Positions 63,147 through 64,000 of a DNA stretch of 64,000 nt are shown here, in pieces. The notes under the pieces are model-generated. The model saw only the letters and a list, made by a program, of their open reading frames with translations. It was not told the DNA's origin and made no database searches. Location of the stretch: positions 3,256,839 through 3,320,838 of the forward strand of contig CP070815.1 of assembly GCA_020344215.1 (NCBI GenBank), given 5' to 3'. Position 1 is the stretch's first letter. Each line of letters starts with the position of its first letter. The position numbers and the translations under genes are program-made. Origin of the DNA: Gemmatimonadota bacterium (lineage in GTDB: Bacteria; Gemmatimonadota; Gemmatimonadetes; Palauibacterales; KS3-K002).

Positions 63147-63449
63147 CTCGCCGCCCTTCCACAGCGACCGTGCAGGGCTACGTGGATTGCCTGTGGACAT
63201 CCCAGGCCACCGTGCACATCCGGCTCGGCAAACCCCGCGCCCCCCGACCACACAGCCCCCCCTCCCCAACACACTCCCCAGCCCCGCCCAGCCCACCGCC
63301 CACACCACTGGCCGCCCCCCAGCCGGACCTGCCCCCCTTGCCCACGAATCCACACCCCTACTACTACTACTACTAGAGTATTCTATTAGAGATCTTAGGA
63401 TCTTATTGTCCGGGAAAACCGGGAGACCTCAACTACAAGGTGATCAGCA
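63147..63449. other. replication origin oriC region
   Basis: The 303 bases between dnaA and dnaN. It contains several DnaA-box-like 9-mers: GAATCCACA (63346-63354), ATGTCCACA on the minus strand near 63190-63198, and weaker ones. A C-rich central stretch follows, then the unwinding element listed separately. Location, boxes and AT-rich end together support its being oriC. Strand use agrees: genes on the left run leftward, dnaA and dnaN rightward. Confidence 0.75.
63346..63409 (+). other. basal unwinding system of oriC: DnaA box, C-cluster, DnaA-trios, AT-rich segment
   Basis: GAATCCACA (63346-63354), CCC (63355-63357), six consecutive CTA trinucleotides (63358-63375), then an AT-rich stretch ending TTATTG (63409). 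The same order (box, GC cluster, trios read as 3'-GAT on the complementary strand, AT-rich) is known from the Bacillus subtilis dnaA-dnaN origin. Confidence 0.7.
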
Positions 63450-64000
63450 ATGAAGGTCACGATCACACGCGAGCACTTCCAGAAAGGGCTGTCCGCGGTG
63501 GCAGCAACGATCCCAACGCGGACTACCTTGCCCGTCTTGTCGAACATTCTGGTGGAGACCGTCGAGAGCGGCCTGCGCGTGCGCGGCACGGACTTGGATA
63601 TCTCTGTCAGCGTCCAGACGCCCGCTGATGTGGAGCGGGAGGGTGCGATCACCGTGCCGGCTAAGAAGGTGGCGGACATCGCGCGGGAGCTGCCGGATGC
63701 CCCAGTCCTGTTGGAGTCGGAGGGGGGACGTGCGGTGTTAGCGTGCGGTAAGTCGCGGTTCAGGCTCAACACGCTGCCCAGCGAGGAGTACCCGTCCTTT
63801 CCGGAACTTCCGTTCCAGGAGGGGTGGAAGCTGCGGGGTGGTGAGCTGCAGGAGCTGAGCGCGCACACGAGCTTTGCTGTCTCTGGTGAGGAGACCCGCC
63901 CGGTGCTCAACGGTGTGCTCTGGCAGCTCCGCGGCGACGAGATGCGGATGGTGGCCACCAACGGGCACCGCCTTGCAAAGATGGGCGTCAAGCTCACCGT
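63450..64000 (+). CDS. dnaN: DNA polymerase III subunit beta, sliding clamp (3' part outside window)
   Basis: The first 183 residues are visible: MKVTITREHFQKGLSAVAAT, TLPVLSNILVE, RGTDLDISV, EGAITVPAKKVADI, RFRLNTLPSEEYPSFPELP and the second-domain start ETRPVLNGVLWQL with TNGHRLAK. It makes the ring that tethers the replicative polymerase to DNA. The ATG lies after AAGGTGATCAGCA, a reasonable Shine-Dalgarno spacing. Runs beyond the window end. Confidence 0.97.
   Translation, partial: MKVTITREHFQKGLSAVAATIPTRTTLPVLSNILVETVESGLRVRGTDLDISVSVQTPADVEREGAITVPAKKVADIARELPDAPVLLESEGGRAVLACGKSRFRLNTLPSEEYPSFPELPFQEGWKLRGGELQELSAHTSFAVSGEETRPVLNGVLWQLRGDEMRMVATNGHRLAKMGVKLT

Overview
The window is a high-G+C bacterial chromosome segment of about 64 kb that ends inside the replication origin locus. 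dnaA and the start of dnaN sit at the right edge. The order read leftward from the origin is oriC, dnaA, rpmH-rnpA-yidD-yidC-mnmE, mnmG, parA-parB, an M23 peptidase and a bactofilin, which is a classic origin neighbourhood. A Kdo kinase, several lipoproteins, an OmpA-type lipoprotein and a YidC with a large periplasmic domain indicate a diderm (Gram-negative) cell. The mix of many secreted or lipid-anchored peptidases, a VPS10/BNR-repeat exoprotein, an atypical Nramp protein and a bacterial deoxyhypusine-synthase homologue suggests Gemmatimonadota or a close relative. That taxonomic call is inferred from gene content, not from a marker tree. I saw no tRNA or rRNA gene, insertion sequence, prophage or CRISPR array.

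Layout. 1-12.9 kb: the 5' part of lon with a possible sigma-54 site, then housekeeping and metabolic genes (SDR-like epimerase, PLP sulphur amino-acid enzyme, ispH, rhodanese, kdkA, a VWA protein-yggU-DUF1295 operon, lapA-dapF-mutY). 12.9-17 kb: a broken beta-propeller pseudogene, a MoxR-like ATPase likely to partner the VWA protein, and an MFS exporter. 17.2-22 kb: an A+T-richer FkbM methyltransferase that looks acquired, two hydrolases, and an alpha/beta hydrolase-Nudix-MBL operon. 22-36.7 kb: secreted or lipoprotein peptidases (M28-PDZ, M48, S9), a DinB-fold protein with a 22-bp operator-like palindrome, a striking FHA-FHA-TM-coiled-coil-trypsin protein, a 2-oxoacid dehydrogenase E2, ygfZ, an OmpA-like lipoprotein and a second M48. 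36.7-48.5 kb: acetyl-CoA synthetase, aminotransferase, the 1,091-residue BNR/VPS10 protein, an isochorismatase-fold hydrolase, an sfsA remnant, the deoxyhypusine-synthase homologue and a LOG-family protein. 48.5-64 kb: the origin region with two parS sites.

How it fits together. ParA/ParB, parS and oriC form the replication-segregation module, with BacA-like bactofilin and its likely M23 partner directly downstream of parB. The exported peptidases, D-aminoacylase-like lipoprotein, creatininase, aminotransferase and acetyl-CoA synthetase fit a peptide- and amino-acid-scavenging lifestyle. The strongest non-routine signals are: (i) a DnaA box, C-cluster, six CTA trinucleotides and AT-rich stretch between dnaA and dnaN, matching the DnaA-trio unwinding architecture; (ii) a bipartite motif repeated almost identically in two intergenic regions 4 kb apart; (iii) the FHA/trypsin transmembrane protein; and (iv) an Nramp-family protein lacking the metal-binding signatures. 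All motif matches were read by eye; none was checked by a database search.
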